Notes: a model not told the origin generated them from the letters alone. Counted from the stretch's first letter, positions 1-7,462 are shown. The stretch: DNA of 10,957 nt from Lachnoclostridium sp. (GCA_003445895.1 DMCD01000001.1:1-10957), one strand, 5' to 3'. Program-made: numbers and translations.

Positions 1-240
1 GAGGATATGGTTCCGCTGCTGTCCGCACAGGAGGATTTCACCAACGATGCGCTGTTTGAGACGCTGAAGGCTTACGGTGCCGAGAAGGGCTATAAGACCG
101 GCTATATCATGTGGCCGATCCGTACCGCCCTTTCCGGAAAGCAGATGACGCCGGCCGGCGCCACCGAGATTCTCGATGTGCTGGGCAAGGAAGAGTCGCT
201 GGCGAGAATTCAGAAGGGTATAGAGATGCTGAAAGGCTGA
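1..240 (+). CDS. gltX: Glutamyl-tRNA synthetase, C-terminal end (5' truncated by window)
   Basis: This is the last 79 codons of a frame already open at base 1, ending in tandem TGA TGA stops (238-243). The residues match the C-terminal anticodon-binding helical domain of bacterial glutamyl-tRNA synthetase. The recognisable parts are the segment around GYIMWPIRTALSGK, followed by MTPAGATEILDVLGKEE and a final helix with RIQKGIEML. The enzyme charges tRNA-Glu with glutamate in the cytoplasm; in most Firmicutes it also misacylates tRNA-Gln for the GatCAB route (family knowledge, not visible here). The Rossmann-fold catalytic part with its HIGH and KMSKS-type motifs lies upstream of the window. 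The ATG at base 7 is an internal methionine, not the start. A terminator follows directly, so this gene probably ends its own transcription unit. Confidence 0.93.
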   Translation, partial: EDMVPLLSAQEDFTNDALFETLKAYGAEKGYKTGYIMWPIRTALSGKQMTPAGATEILDVLGKEESLARIQKGIEMLKG

Positions 241-247
241 TGAAGAT

Positions 248-284
248 GGGCTGCCGCAACCGCGAAGGATGCGGCAGTCCTTTT
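248..284 (+). terminator. Rho-independent terminator after gltX
   Basis: Bases 248-261 and 267-280 form a 14-position stem (13 pairs including one G-U, and one A-A mismatch) around a 5-base loop, GCGAA. TTTTCTC follows directly on the 3' side. A GC-rich stem followed by a T-run is the standard intrinsic terminator layout. It starts 8 bases after the gltX stop and fits termination of gltX. The next gene starts only 18 bases past the T-run, so that gene either relies on read-through or has a promoter overlapping this element. Confidence 0.8.
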
Positions 285-301
285 CTCAACAGGTATAGTG
301 C

Positions 302-2131
302 ATGGAATTCAGTGAAGTACAGAGACGGGCCATCACCCACAGGGACGGCCCGATGATGGTCCTGGCGGGGCCGGGCTCGGGGAAAACGACGGTCATTACC
401 AGACGGGTGGAGTATCTCGTTCGGGAATGCAGCGTAAACCCGGGAGACATACTCGTGATTACCTTCACGAGAGCTGCAGCTTCTGAGATGCGGGAGCGGT
501 GTGAAAAACTGGGAGGAAATGCGGCCCGCGTTTCCTTCGGCACCTTTCACGCCGTTTTTTTCCATATTCTGAAGCTGGCGTACCGGTTCACGGCGGATTC
601 CATCATCCGGGAGGACCGGCAGCGGCAGCTGCTGCGGGAGATGGCAGAGCGGCACCATCTGGACCCGGAGGATATGGGAGAGCTGGTGAGCGCACTGCTT
701 GGCGAGATCAGCACGGTCAAGAGCGAGCAGATGAATCTGGCCCATTTTTATTCCGCCACCTGCGCCGACGAAGTGTTCCGGGAGATTTACCGGGAATATG
801 ACGAGGCGATGCGGCGGGAGGGACTGATCGACTTTGACGACATGATGGTGATGTGCCTGGAGCTGTTCCGGGAGCGGAAGGATATTCTGGCGGCCTGGCA
901 GCGGCGGTACCGCTACATTCTGATCGATGAGTTCCAGGACATCAACCGACTCCAGTATGAGATTATCCGCATGATGGCGCTGCCGGAGAACAATCTCTTT
1001 ATCGTGGGAGATGATGACCAGTCCATCTACCGGTTCCGGGGCGCAAAGCCCGAGATCATGCTGGGATTCGAGCGGGATTATCCGGGAGCCGAACGGATCC
1101 TGCTGGACAGGAATTACCGCTGCACCGAGGAGATTGTCCGGGCCTCCCTTCGGCTTATCGGCCATAACAGCAAGCGGTTTGCGAAGGACATCACCTCCAC
1201 GGGACGGCACGGAAAGCCGGTATCCACCCGGGTATTTGCCGATACCGCGGAAGAAACGGCGGCGATTGCAAAGGAGATCCGGGAGTATATCGCATCGGGC
1301 ATAAGCCCGGAGGAGATTGCGGTTCTGTACCGCACCAATTCCGACCCCAGACTTCTGATGCAGCGGCTGATGGAATACAACCTTCCCTTCCGGGCGAAGG
1401 ACCAGGTGCCGAATCTGTTCGACCACTGGATTGCCCGGGATATCCTGACCTACATCCGGATGGCGCAGGGAAGCCGGAGCAGAGAGGATTTCTTCCGCAT
1501 CATGAACCGGCCGACGAGATATTTTTCCCGCCAGTGCGTTCCGGAGCGGGAGGTAAGCTTTGCTGATCTGCGAAGATTTTACCGGGACAGAGACTGGATG
1601 ACCGAAAAGATTGACAATCTGGAGCACGACCTCCGGGCCCTTTCCCGGATGAGTCCCATCGCGGCGGTGAAGTATATACGGGAAATCATCGGCTATGACC
1701 GGTATCTGGAGGCCTTTGCCGAAGAGCACCGGATGAAGGCGGAGGAGCTGACCGAGATCGCGGACGAGCTTCAGGAGCATGCCTCCGCCCATAAAACGGT
1801 GGAGAGCTGGCAGGCGGCCATCGAAGCCCACGGAGAAGAGCTGAAGAAACAGGCGGCCAGAGGAAAAACCGGAGATCCGGCGGTGACCCTGGCGACGATG
1901 CACGGCGCCAAGGGCCTGGAATTTGAGGTGGTGTATCTCCTGGACTGCATGGAGGGGAATACGCCCTACCGGAAGGCGGCGCTGCCCGACGATATTGAGG
2001 AGGAGCGGAGGCTCTTCTATGTGGCGATGACCCGGGCGAAGACAAGACTCCACGTATGCGCCGCCAGGGAGAGGTACAAAAAGCCTGCGGAGCTTTCCAG
2101 GTTTGTCTACGAGTATCTGGGAAAACAGTAA
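302..2131 (+). CDS. UvrD/PcrA-type (SF1A) ATP-dependent DNA helicase, short form
   Basis: This 609-residue protein carries the full UvrD-family motif set in order: Q motif near Q7; Walker A GPGSGKTT with K28; motif Ia VITFTRAAASEMRER; motif II IDEFQD at 208-213; motif III GDDDQSIYRFRG from G236; motif IV with R273 in NYRC; motif V TMHGAKGLEF around H534; motif VI FYVAMTRAK with R578. It is therefore expected to be an active 3'-5' single-strand translocase or helicase in DNA repair or replication. It ends only 31 residues after motif VI, whereas PcrA/UvrD are about 720-740 residues with a longer C-terminal region that includes a Tudor-like RNA polymerase contact. So it is probably a paralogue and not the cell's main PcrA. 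The start is well fixed: an in-frame TAG lies at 296-298 and the Q motif begins at residue 7. The ribosome binding site is weak (AGG at 291-293). I give no gene symbol because assignment to pcrA or uvrD is not supported. Confidence 0.95.
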   Translation: MEFSEVQRRAITHRDGPMMVLAGPGSGKTTVITRRVEYLVRECSVNPGDILVITFTRAAASEMRERCEKLGGNAARVSFGTFHAVFFHILKLAYRFTADSIIREDRQRQLLREMAERHHLDPEDMGELVSALLGEISTVKSEQMNLAHFYSATCADEVFREIYREYDEAMRREGLIDFDDMMVMCLELFRERKDILAAWQRRYRYILIDEFQDINRLQYEIIRMMALPENNLFIVGDDDQSIYRFRGAKPEIMLGFERDYPGAERILLDRNYRCTEEIVRASLRLIGHNSKRFAKDITSTGRHGKPVSTRVFADTAEETAAIAKEIREYIASGISPEEIAVLYRTNSDPRLLMQRLMEYNLPFRAKDQVPNLFDHWIARDILTYIRMAQGSRSREDFFRIMNRPTRYFSRQCVPEREVSFADLRRFYRDRDWMTEKIDNLEHDLRALSRMSPIAAVKYIREIIGYDRYLEAFAEEHRMKAEELTEIADELQEHASAHKTVESWQAAIEAHGEELKKQAARGKTGDPAVTLATMHGAKGLEFEVVYLLDCMEGNTPYRKAALPDDIEEERRLFYVAMTRAKTRLHVCAARERYKKPAELSRFVYEYLGKQ

Positions 2132-2148
2132 AAAGGACGGAATAAAGG

Positions 2149-2691
2149 ATGGCACGGATTCATATCTACTGCGGGGACGGAAAGGGAAAAAGCACGGCGG
2201 CTGCAGGTCTTTCGATACGCATGGCCGGACAGGGAAAACCGGTGGTATATGCCCGGTTTTTAAAAAGTGACGATTCCGGGGAAGTTCCGGTCCTCATGGG
2301 TGTGAAGGAAATTGAGCTTATCCCCTGTGAGAAAACCTTCGGGTTCACCTGGCAGATGGGAGAGGGTGAGAAGGAAGAGGCCCGCCGGTATTACGGGGAA
2401 ATGTTCGAAAAAGCCTGTCAAAAAGCCTGCCTCCGGGCAGAAAACGGGAAAGAAGACCCGGGAGCTCTGCTGGTCCTCGATGAGATCTGCGCTGCGGTGA
2501 ACGGAGGATTTGTGGAGGAATCTGCCCTCCTTATGTTTCTTGACGGGAAGCCGGAGGGCCTGGAGGTGGTGCTGACCGGAAGAAATCCCACGGAAGAGAT
2601 GCGAAGACGGGCAGACTATATCACCGAGATGCAGATGGTAAAGCATCCCTATACAGAAGGTCTCAGAGCCCGGCGGGGCGTGGAGTACTGA
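2149..2691 (+). CDS. cobO: Corrinoid adenosyltransferase, BtuR/CobO family
   Basis: This 180-residue protein begins directly with the family P-loop GDGKGKSTAA (G9 to A18, K14). It continues with an LLVLDEIC segment holding acidic D111 and E112, then a TGRNP element (G144-P147) and ADYITEM, all in the order seen in BtuR/CobO/CobA enzymes. The family moves the 5'-deoxyadenosyl group from ATP to the Co(I) form of cobalamin or cobyrinic acid diamide, giving the coenzyme form of B12. Its length fits the compact Firmicute form (E. coli BtuR is about 196 residues). The gene starts 17 bases after the helicase stop, so the two are probably co-transcribed. An AAAAGGA site (2131-2137) lies 11 bases before the ATG, and the only other SD-like bases (AAAGG) abut the ATG itself. 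Tandem TGA TAG stops close it. No cobalamin riboswitch or other B12 gene is nearby, which favours a salvage role (inference). The choice between cobO and btuR as symbol is a naming matter. Confidence 0.9.
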   Translation: MARIHIYCGDGKGKSTAAAGLSIRMAGQGKPVVYARFLKSDDSGEVPVLMGVKEIELIPCEKTFGFTWQMGEGEKEEARRYYGEMFEKACQKACLRAENGKEDPGALLVLDEICAAVNGGFVEESALLMFLDGKPEGLEVVLTGRNPTEEMRRRADYITEMQMVKHPYTEGLRARRGVEY

Positions 2692-2697
2692 TAGCGA

Positions 2698-2726
2698 TTG
2701 CATTTTCCCACGGGGTCTGTTAGAGT
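2698..2726 (+). promoter_or_regulatory. Possible weak sigma-A promoter upstream of the DUF1292 gene
   Basis: A TTGCAT box (2698-2703) is separated by 17 bases from TAGAGT (2721-2726). A TG one base upstream of the second box (2718-2719) gives the extended -10 pattern TGnTAnAnT. The match is partial: 3 of 6 bases at -35 and 4 of 6 at -10. The position, in the 75-base gap after the adenosyltransferase and about 40 bases before the next ATG, is suitable. No terminator is visible in the gap, so transcription from the helicase side could also run through. Confidence 0.3.
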
Positions 2727-2753
2727 TGATAGTGAAGTAAAACCGCCTGAGAG

Positions 2754-2759
2754 AAAGGA
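2754..2759 (+). promoter_or_regulatory. Ribosome binding site fixing the DUF1292 start
   Basis: AAAGGA sits 7 bases before the ATG at 2767. This selects that ATG over the longer in-frame TTG at 2698 and over the internal ATG codons at 2785, 2791 and 2803, none of which has a comparable site at good spacing. Confidence 0.6.
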
Positions 2760-2766
2760 TAATATC

Positions 2767-3123
2767 ATGGCAAAAGAAAAAGAGATGGATATGGCAGTGG
2801 AGATGGAAGAGTTCGATCCGGAGCAGGTGGATACGGTGACGGTCAGCCTGGACGACGGAAGAGAGCTGGAGTGCGTGGTTCTCGCCATCTATGAGGCGGG
2901 GGACGGTCAGTACATCGCCCTGCTTCCGGAGGAAGAGGTGGACGAGGAGGAGAGTACCGTCTTCCTGTACCGCTACTATGAGGATGAGAGCGGAGAGCCG
3001 CAGCTGGACAATATCGGCAGCGACGAGGAATACAAGATGGCATCCAACGCCTTCAACCAGATCCTGAACGATGCCGGCTACGATGACATCGTGGATGAGG
3101 ACGAACTGGCAAAGATGCAGTAA
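2767..3123 (+). CDS. DUF1292 family small acidic protein
   Basis: This is a 118-residue soluble protein, strongly acidic (many D and E), with no signal peptide, membrane segment or cysteine-rich motif apart from a single Cys in ECVVL. The core pattern matches the DUF1292 (YrzB-like) family of Firmicutes. It has a V-x-V-x-L-DDGRELEC strand, an AIYEAGDGQYIALLP strand pair, an acidic loop EEVDEEE, a VFLYRYYED strand, and a C-terminal helical part EEYKMASNAFNQIL. The molecular function of the family is unknown. The N-terminus is Met-, Lys- and Glu-rich and probably disordered. The ATG was chosen because of the AAAGGA site upstream. In many Firmicutes a DUF1292 gene lies near alaS, ireB and ruvX, but that setting is absent here. 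The next gene is a sortase, 61 bases downstream. Confidence 0.87.
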   Translation: MAKEKEMDMAVEMEEFDPEQVDTVTVSLDDGRELECVVLAIYEAGDGQYIALLPEEEVDEEESTVFLYRYYEDESGEPQLDNIGSDEEYKMASNAFNQILNDAGYDDIVDEDELAKMQ

Positions 3124-3170
3124 TACCGGACATCATGGCCCCGGAAGGGGAGTTCTGATACCCGCGGCAT

Positions 3171-3177
3171 GAGGAGG
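3171..3177 (+). promoter_or_regulatory. Strong ribosome binding site supporting the sortase TTG start
   Basis: GAGGAGG lies 7 bases before the TTG at 3185. An in-frame TGA at 3170-3172 rules out any longer start, and the first in-frame ATG (codon 27) would cut into the membrane anchor. The near-ideal site probably offsets the weak start codon. Confidence 0.75.
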
Positions 3178-3184
3178 ACACGCT

Positions 3185-3967
3185 TTGAAAGGAAAGACCG
3201 GTAAGTTTTTCTTTTATCTGATTCCGGTGGTGCTGATCGCAGTGATCATCGTCTCGGGAACCATGTTTCTGAAGGACTATATGGAATACAAGAGGGCGGG
3301 GGACGAATATGAATCCCTGGAGGCCCTGATGGAGGAGCCGGAGACCGAGGCTGCGGCAGCCGATGAGACGCCGGGGGATGCCTACGGCTATGTGCCCCTT
3401 CACATCAACTATGACGAACTTCTGGCGGTGAACGAGGACTTTGCGGCCGTGATTCACATCCCGGTGCTGGATATCCGCTATCCGATGGTTGCCAGCAAGG
3501 ACAATGAGGACTACCTGCATGTGACCTTCGAGAAACAGAAAAACTTTGCCGGATGCATCTTCCTGGACTGCAATGCCGCGAAGGATTTCTCCGACTGGAA
3601 TACCTTTGTCTTCGGCCACAACATGAAGAACGGCTCCATGTTCGGCCACCTGAAGGATTTTCTGAAGGATGAGACCCTCTGCGACCAATATCCCTATATC
3701 TGGGTGTATACGCCCGAGAAGGCCCTGAAATACCGGATTTTCTCGTACTATACCGCCTATTATACCAGCGACTCCTATGAGGGCTTTTACGGCAGCGAGG
3801 GGTATGACGACTATATAAGCCGTATCCGGTCCCGGTCCGTCTACCAGCCGAAAGACCTGTCGGAGGTGGATTTCGGGAAGCGGCCGCAGCTGATCTCCCT
3901 CTCCACCTGTTCGGGCAGCCAGCATGTGGAGCGGTTCCTGGTTCACGGTGCACTGGTGGAGGAGTAA
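3185..3967 (+). CDS. Class B sortase (membrane-anchored transpeptidase)
   Basis: This 260-residue protein has a Lys-rich N-terminus (MKGKTGK), one hydrophobic segment at about 8-29, an acidic Ala-rich linker at about 50-64, and then a class B sortase domain. Class B signatures are KDNEDYLHVTF, the AG-IFLD strand, KDFSDWNTFVFGHNMKNGSMFG with catalytic H145, and SLSTCSG with nucleophile C242. R250 in ERFLVHG completes the His-Cys-Arg triad. The topology implied is cytoplasmic N-terminus with the catalytic domain outside. Sortases cut a C-terminal sorting signal of an exported protein and join it to the cell wall precursor; some class B enzymes build pili. No protein with a sorting signal is encoded here, so the substrate is unknown. 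Besides C242 it has C124, C129 and C166. The start is TTG. The stop is 3 bases before addB, whose ribosome binding site lies in the last sortase codons. I give no srtB symbol because orthology to the iron-related enzyme is not shown. Confidence 0.95.
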   Translation: MKGKTGKFFFYLIPVVLIAVIIVSGTMFLKDYMEYKRAGDEYESLEALMEEPETEAAAADETPGDAYGYVPLHINYDELLAVNEDFAAVIHIPVLDIRYPMVASKDNEDYLHVTFEKQKNFAGCIFLDCNAAKDFSDWNTFVFGHNMKNGSMFGHLKDFLKDETLCDQYPYIWVYTPEKALKYRIFSYYTAYYTSDSYEGFYGSEGYDDYISRIRSRSVYQPKDLSEVDFGKRPQLISLSTCSGSQHVERFLVHGALVEE

Positions 3968-3970
3968 TCT

Positions 3971-6900
3971 ATGTCCCTTCGTTTCATTATCGGCGGTTCC
4001 GGGTCCGGAAAGACCCGGCGCCTTTACGACGAGCTGATTCGGGATGCGGCAGCGCATCCCGAAAAGCAGTATTTTGCCATTGTCCCCGAGCAGTTTACCA
4101 TGCAGACCCAGAAGGATATCGTGGATCTGCATCCGAACCACGGGGTCATGAATATCGATATCGTGAGCTTTGAGCGCCTGGCATACCGTATCTTTGAAGA
4201 ACTTGCGGTGCCGGCGCTCTCTGTGCTTGACGACATGGGAAAAGCCATGGTGATCCGGCGGACTGCGGCGAAGGAGGATCTTATCCTCTTCGGAAGACAG
4301 CTGGATAAGCCGGGCTTCGTGGAGGAGCTGAAGAGCCAGCTCTCCGAGTTCCTGCAGTACGGCATCACGGAGGAAAAACTTGCGGCCATGGCCGAGGGCG
4401 AAAAGAGCCCGATGCTGCGGGCGAAGCTTTCGGATATGCTGACGATCCTCAGGGGCTTCCGGGCCTACACGGAGCAGGAGGGGTTTATCGCCAGAGAGGA
4501 GCTCCTGGAGAGGCTCTGCCGCGTGCTCCCGAACTCCCGGATGGTCCGGGGCTCGGTCATCACCCTCGACGGCTTTACGGGCTTTACGCCGGTTCAGTAC
4601 CATCTGCTGGAGATACTCCTGGGGATGGCGGAGCAGGTGACAGTCACGGTGACCATGGATCCGGAGGAGAATCCCTACCGGCGGGGCGAAGAGCAGGAGC
4701 TGTTTTGCCTGAGCCGGGAGACGGTCTGCCGGATGGTGGACTTAAGCTCCCTCTCCGGGGCCGGAAGAGGGGAAGATGTGCTTTTAAGCGGGCGGCCCTA
4801 TCACCGCTTTAAGGACTGCCCGGAGCTGCAGTTTGCGGAAAAAGAGCTGTTCCGTCACCGGGGAAATGCATACGCTGCCGATGCGGCTTCCCCGAAAAAC
4901 GGAAACGGGATCACCTTTGTCCGCACCGCATCTCCCGCCGAGGAGGTGTCGGTGATTGCGGCGGAGGTCAACCGTCTGGTGAAATCCCGCGGCCTCCGGT
5001 ACCGGGATATCGCCGTGATCACCGGGGATCTCAGCGTATACCGGGGGGAGTTTGCCCACCAGTTTGAGGCGGGGCAGATCCCCTATTTCATCGATTCCAA
5101 GAAGAGCATTCTGGAAAATCCGGCCACGGACCTGGTGCGGTCGGCGCTGGATGTTATGGAGAAGGATTTTTCCTACGAGGCGGTGTTCCGCTATCTGAAA
5201 TCCGGCTTTGTCCTGTCGGATGCGGAGGGACTCTATCTCCTGGAAAACTATGTGATGGCCCTCGGCATCCGGGGATACCGGCGCTGGAATGAGCCCTGGG
5301 AGAGAACCTGGCCCGGCGCGGACCTCATCGATCTGAACCGGCTGAACGGGATCCGGGAAGAGGTGATAAAGCCCTTTGCCGCCCTGAAGGAGGTCTCCGG
5401 AAAGCGGGGGGCCGCAGTCCGGGAGCGGACGAAGGCCCTTCTGGCCTTTCTGGAGGAGCTGGGCCTGGAGGATAAACTCTTCCAGCGGGCGGAGGAACTC
5501 CGGGAGGCCGGCGATCCGGTTCTGGCCTCGGAGTACGATCAGGTCTATGGTCTCATCACGGACCTTCTGGATCGGACGGAGGCCCTTCTGGGCGAGGAGA
5601 AGGTCTCCCGCGCCGCCTATGCGGATATTCTCGATGCGGGCTTCGGGGAGATCAAGATCGGCCTGATTCCCGCCGTGTTTGACCGGGTGGTCATCGGCGA
5701 TATTACCCGGACCAGACTGAATGGCATCAAGGTGCTGTTCTTTGCCGGGCTCAATGACGGCGTGGTGCCGAAGGCCTCCGGGGGCGGCGGCATTCTGTCG
5801 GACCAGGAGCGCAGGCGCCTTAGAGAGCAGAATGTGGAGCTGGCGCCCACCCTCCGGGAGGACGGGTTTTTGCAGCGGTTTTATCTCTATCTGGCCATGA
5901 CGAAGCCCTCGGAGCGGCTGTACCTCTCCTGGCATGCCTCGTCGGCGGACGGGAAGGTGACGCCCCAGTCCTCGCTGGTGGGGCAGGTGATGCGGCTCTT
6001 CCCGGAGAAAAAGGTGATGCGGCCCGACAGCATGCATCTGGCCCTCTGGTCCGAGGCAGCAGGCCTTAGGATTCTCTCCGCCGGGTTCGGGAAGCTGGCA
6101 GAGGATGCCGGAACCGACGGCGGAAGGATGATGGAGCTTTACCGCTACTATGGGAGCCGGAAGGACCACAGAACGGCAGACAGCCTGAAAAAGGCGGCCT
6201 TTTTCCGCTATACGGACAAGGGCATCGGCAAGGCAGCGGCAAAGGCCCTCTACGGACCGGTTATCCGCGGAAGCGTAACCCGGCTGGAAAACTATGCCCA
6301 GTGTGCCTACGCCCATTTCCTGCGCTACGGACTGGACCTCAGAGAACGAAGGGAGTATGAGGTGCAGGCGGCGGACCTGGGAAATATCTATCATGATGCC
6401 ATCGAGCGATTCTTCGCGGAGGCGGCAAAGCGGGGCGTTCCGGTGCAGGATCTGACGGATCATGACCGCAGAGCCCTGGTGGAATACTGCGTCCGGGAAG
6501 CCGGCGAGGGCTACGGGAATGCGATCCTGGAGAGCTCGGCGAGAAACCGGTATCTGCTTTCCCGGATCACCCGGATCACGGACCGGAGTGCCTGGGCCCT
6601 CACGGAGCAGCTGCGGGCAGGAGAATTTGTGCCCGATGCCTTCGAGCTGCCCTTTACCCCCGGAGACAACCTCCGCTCCATGAAGATTGCCCTTCCGGAG
6701 GATTCCGGAGTGTGGCTGCAGGGACGTCTGGACCGGGTGGACATCTCGGAGTCGCCGGAGGAGGTCTTTGTCCGCGTCATTGACTATAAGACGGGAAAGA
6801 CGGGCTTTGACCTGGAAAAGATTTATTACGGACTGCAGCTGCAGCTGGTGGTATACATGCAGGCTGCGCTGGAGAAGTATGCCCGAAGATATCCCGCAAA

Positions 6901-7462
6901 AAAGGTGCGGCCGGCCGGACTGTTCTATTACCGGATGGATGACCCGATGGCGGATGCGGCCCTCCGGGAGGATCCGCAGAAGCTTTCGGAGACACTGCAG
7001 GATGCCCTGGTGATGTCGGGACTGGCGAACCGGGACGGGGAAGCTCTCCGGCGGATGGACCGGCGGATTGTCACGGGAAGCGGCCAGACCGCGTCTTCCA
7101 TCGTCATGCCGGTTGCGGTCAAGGGGGGAGAGCTGACGTCCAGGTCCTCTGTCGCCGATGAGCACCAGCTGGCGCTGCTGACCGGTCATGTGGATTCTCT
7201 CATCCGGCAGGATGCCGTAGAGATTCTCTCCGGAAAGATTACGGTGAATCCCTGCCGCAGAGGTACGGACATCAATTCCTGCAGGTACTGTCCTTATCAC
7301 GCCGTCTGCGGCTTTGATACAGGAAATAACGGCTACCGGTACCGCAGGCTCACAGAGCTTAAGCCGGATGAGATATGGACGCGGCTTGGGCAGAAGGAAC
7401 AGGAGAAAGGGGGAAAAACGGATGGCTCTCAGATGGACGGCGGATCAGCAGAAGGTCATTGA
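3971..7462 (+). CDS. addB: AddB, helicase-nuclease subunit of the AddAB (RexBA) recombination complex
   Basis: This 1163-residue protein has the usual length for AddB. It opens with the AddB P-loop GGSGSGKT (K14). The helicase core is otherwise degenerate: the motif II position reads LDGFTGFTP (D200) instead of DExx, typical for a subunit that scans for Chi without driving translocation. The C-terminal part is a RecB-type PD-(D/E)XK nuclease: IYHDAIERF (H808, E812), GRLDRVD (D921, D924) and IDYKTG (D938, K940). Four cysteines fit the family's Fe-S staple: C778 before the nuclease and C1104, C1107, C1113 (C-x2-C-x5-C) after it. With AddA it resects double-strand breaks and loads RecA. GGAGGAG (3958-3964), inside the sortase end, is 6 bases before the ATG. 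The downstream end overlaps addA by 41 bases. All key residues are present, so it should be active. Confidence 0.97.
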   Translation: MSLRFIIGGSGSGKTRRLYDELIRDAAAHPEKQYFAIVPEQFTMQTQKDIVDLHPNHGVMNIDIVSFERLAYRIFEELAVPALSVLDDMGKAMVIRRTAAKEDLILFGRQLDKPGFVEELKSQLSEFLQYGITEEKLAAMAEGEKSPMLRAKLSDMLTILRGFRAYTEQEGFIAREELLERLCRVLPNSRMVRGSVITLDGFTGFTPVQYHLLEILLGMAEQVTVTVTMDPEENPYRRGEEQELFCLSRETVCRMVDLSSLSGAGRGEDVLLSGRPYHRFKDCPELQFAEKELFRHRGNAYAADAASPKNGNGITFVRTASPAEEVSVIAAEVNRLVKSRGLRYRDIAVITGDLSVYRGEFAHQFEAGQIPYFIDSKKSILENPATDLVRSALDVMEKDFSYEAVFRYLKSGFVLSDAEGLYLLENYVMALGIRGYRRWNEPWERTWPGADLIDLNRLNGIREEVIKPFAALKEVSGKRGAAVRERTKALLAFLEELGLEDKLFQRAEELREAGDPVLASEYDQVYGLITDLLDRTEALLGEEKVSRAAYADILDAGFGEIKIGLIPAVFDRVVIGDITRTRLNGIKVLFFAGLNDGVVPKASGGGGILSDQERRRLREQNVELAPTLREDGFLQRFYLYLAMTKPSERLYLSWHASSADGKVTPQSSLVGQVMRLFPEKKVMRPDSMHLALWSEAAGLRILSAGFGKLAEDAGTDGGRMMELYRYYGSRKDHRTADSLKKAAFFRYTDKGIGKAAAKALYGPVIRGSVTRLENYAQCAYAHFLRYGLDLRERREYEVQAADLGNIYHDAIERFFAEAAKRGVPVQDLTDHDRRALVEYCVREAGEGYGNAILESSARNRYLLSRITRITDRSAWALTEQLRAGEFVPDAFELPFTPGDNLRSMKIALPEDSGVWLQGRLDRVDISESPEEVFVRVIDYKTGKTGFDLEKIYYGLQLQLVVYMQAALEKYARRYPAKKVRPAGLFYYRMDDPMADAALREDPQKLSETLQDALVMSGLANRDGEALRRMDRRIVTGSGQTASSIVMPVAVKGGELTSRSSVADEHQLALLTGHVDSLIRQDAVEILSGKITVNPCRRGTDINSCRYCPYHAVCGFDTGNNGYRYRRLTELKPDEIWTRLGQKEQEKGGKTDGSQMDGGSAEGH
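7406..7413 (+). promoter_or_regulatory. Ribosome binding site for addA inside addB
   Basis: AAAGGGGG lies 8 bases before the addA ATG, preceded by AGGAG at 7401-7405. The site is within the last 20 codons of addB, so ribosomes finishing addB pass it just before terminating, which fits translational coupling of the two subunits. Confidence 0.6.

Noticed and set aside
294..299. TATAGT as a -10 box for the helicase gene
   Set aside because: It would place the transcript start at or inside the start codon, and no -35 box is present at suitable spacing because that region is the gltX terminator stem.
107..2155. Minus-strand open frame of 682 codons opposite the helicase
   Set aside because: It lies antisense to a gene with complete SF1A motifs, resembles no family, and is rich in His, Arg, Pro and Leu, as expected from the complement of GC-rich codons.
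2698..2766. Longer TTG start for the DUF1292 protein, adding 23 residues
   Set aside because: There is no ribosome binding site at proper spacing, the added residues do not match the family, and the ATG at 2767 has AAAGGA 7 bases upstream.
3139..3150. CCCC-GGAA-GGGG hairpin between the DUF1292 gene and the sortase
   Set aside because: It has only four base pairs and no T-run follows, so it is unlikely to terminate transcription.
3053..4603. Minus-strand open frame of 516 codons across the sortase and addB start
   Set aside because: It crosses the boundary of two real genes in antisense and has no family signature.
4784..7300. Minus-strand open frame of 838 codons opposite addB
   Set aside because: It is opposite a well-supported addB with all key residues. 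The length comes from the scarcity of stops in the complement of GC-rich codons, and the translated product has no recognisable domain.
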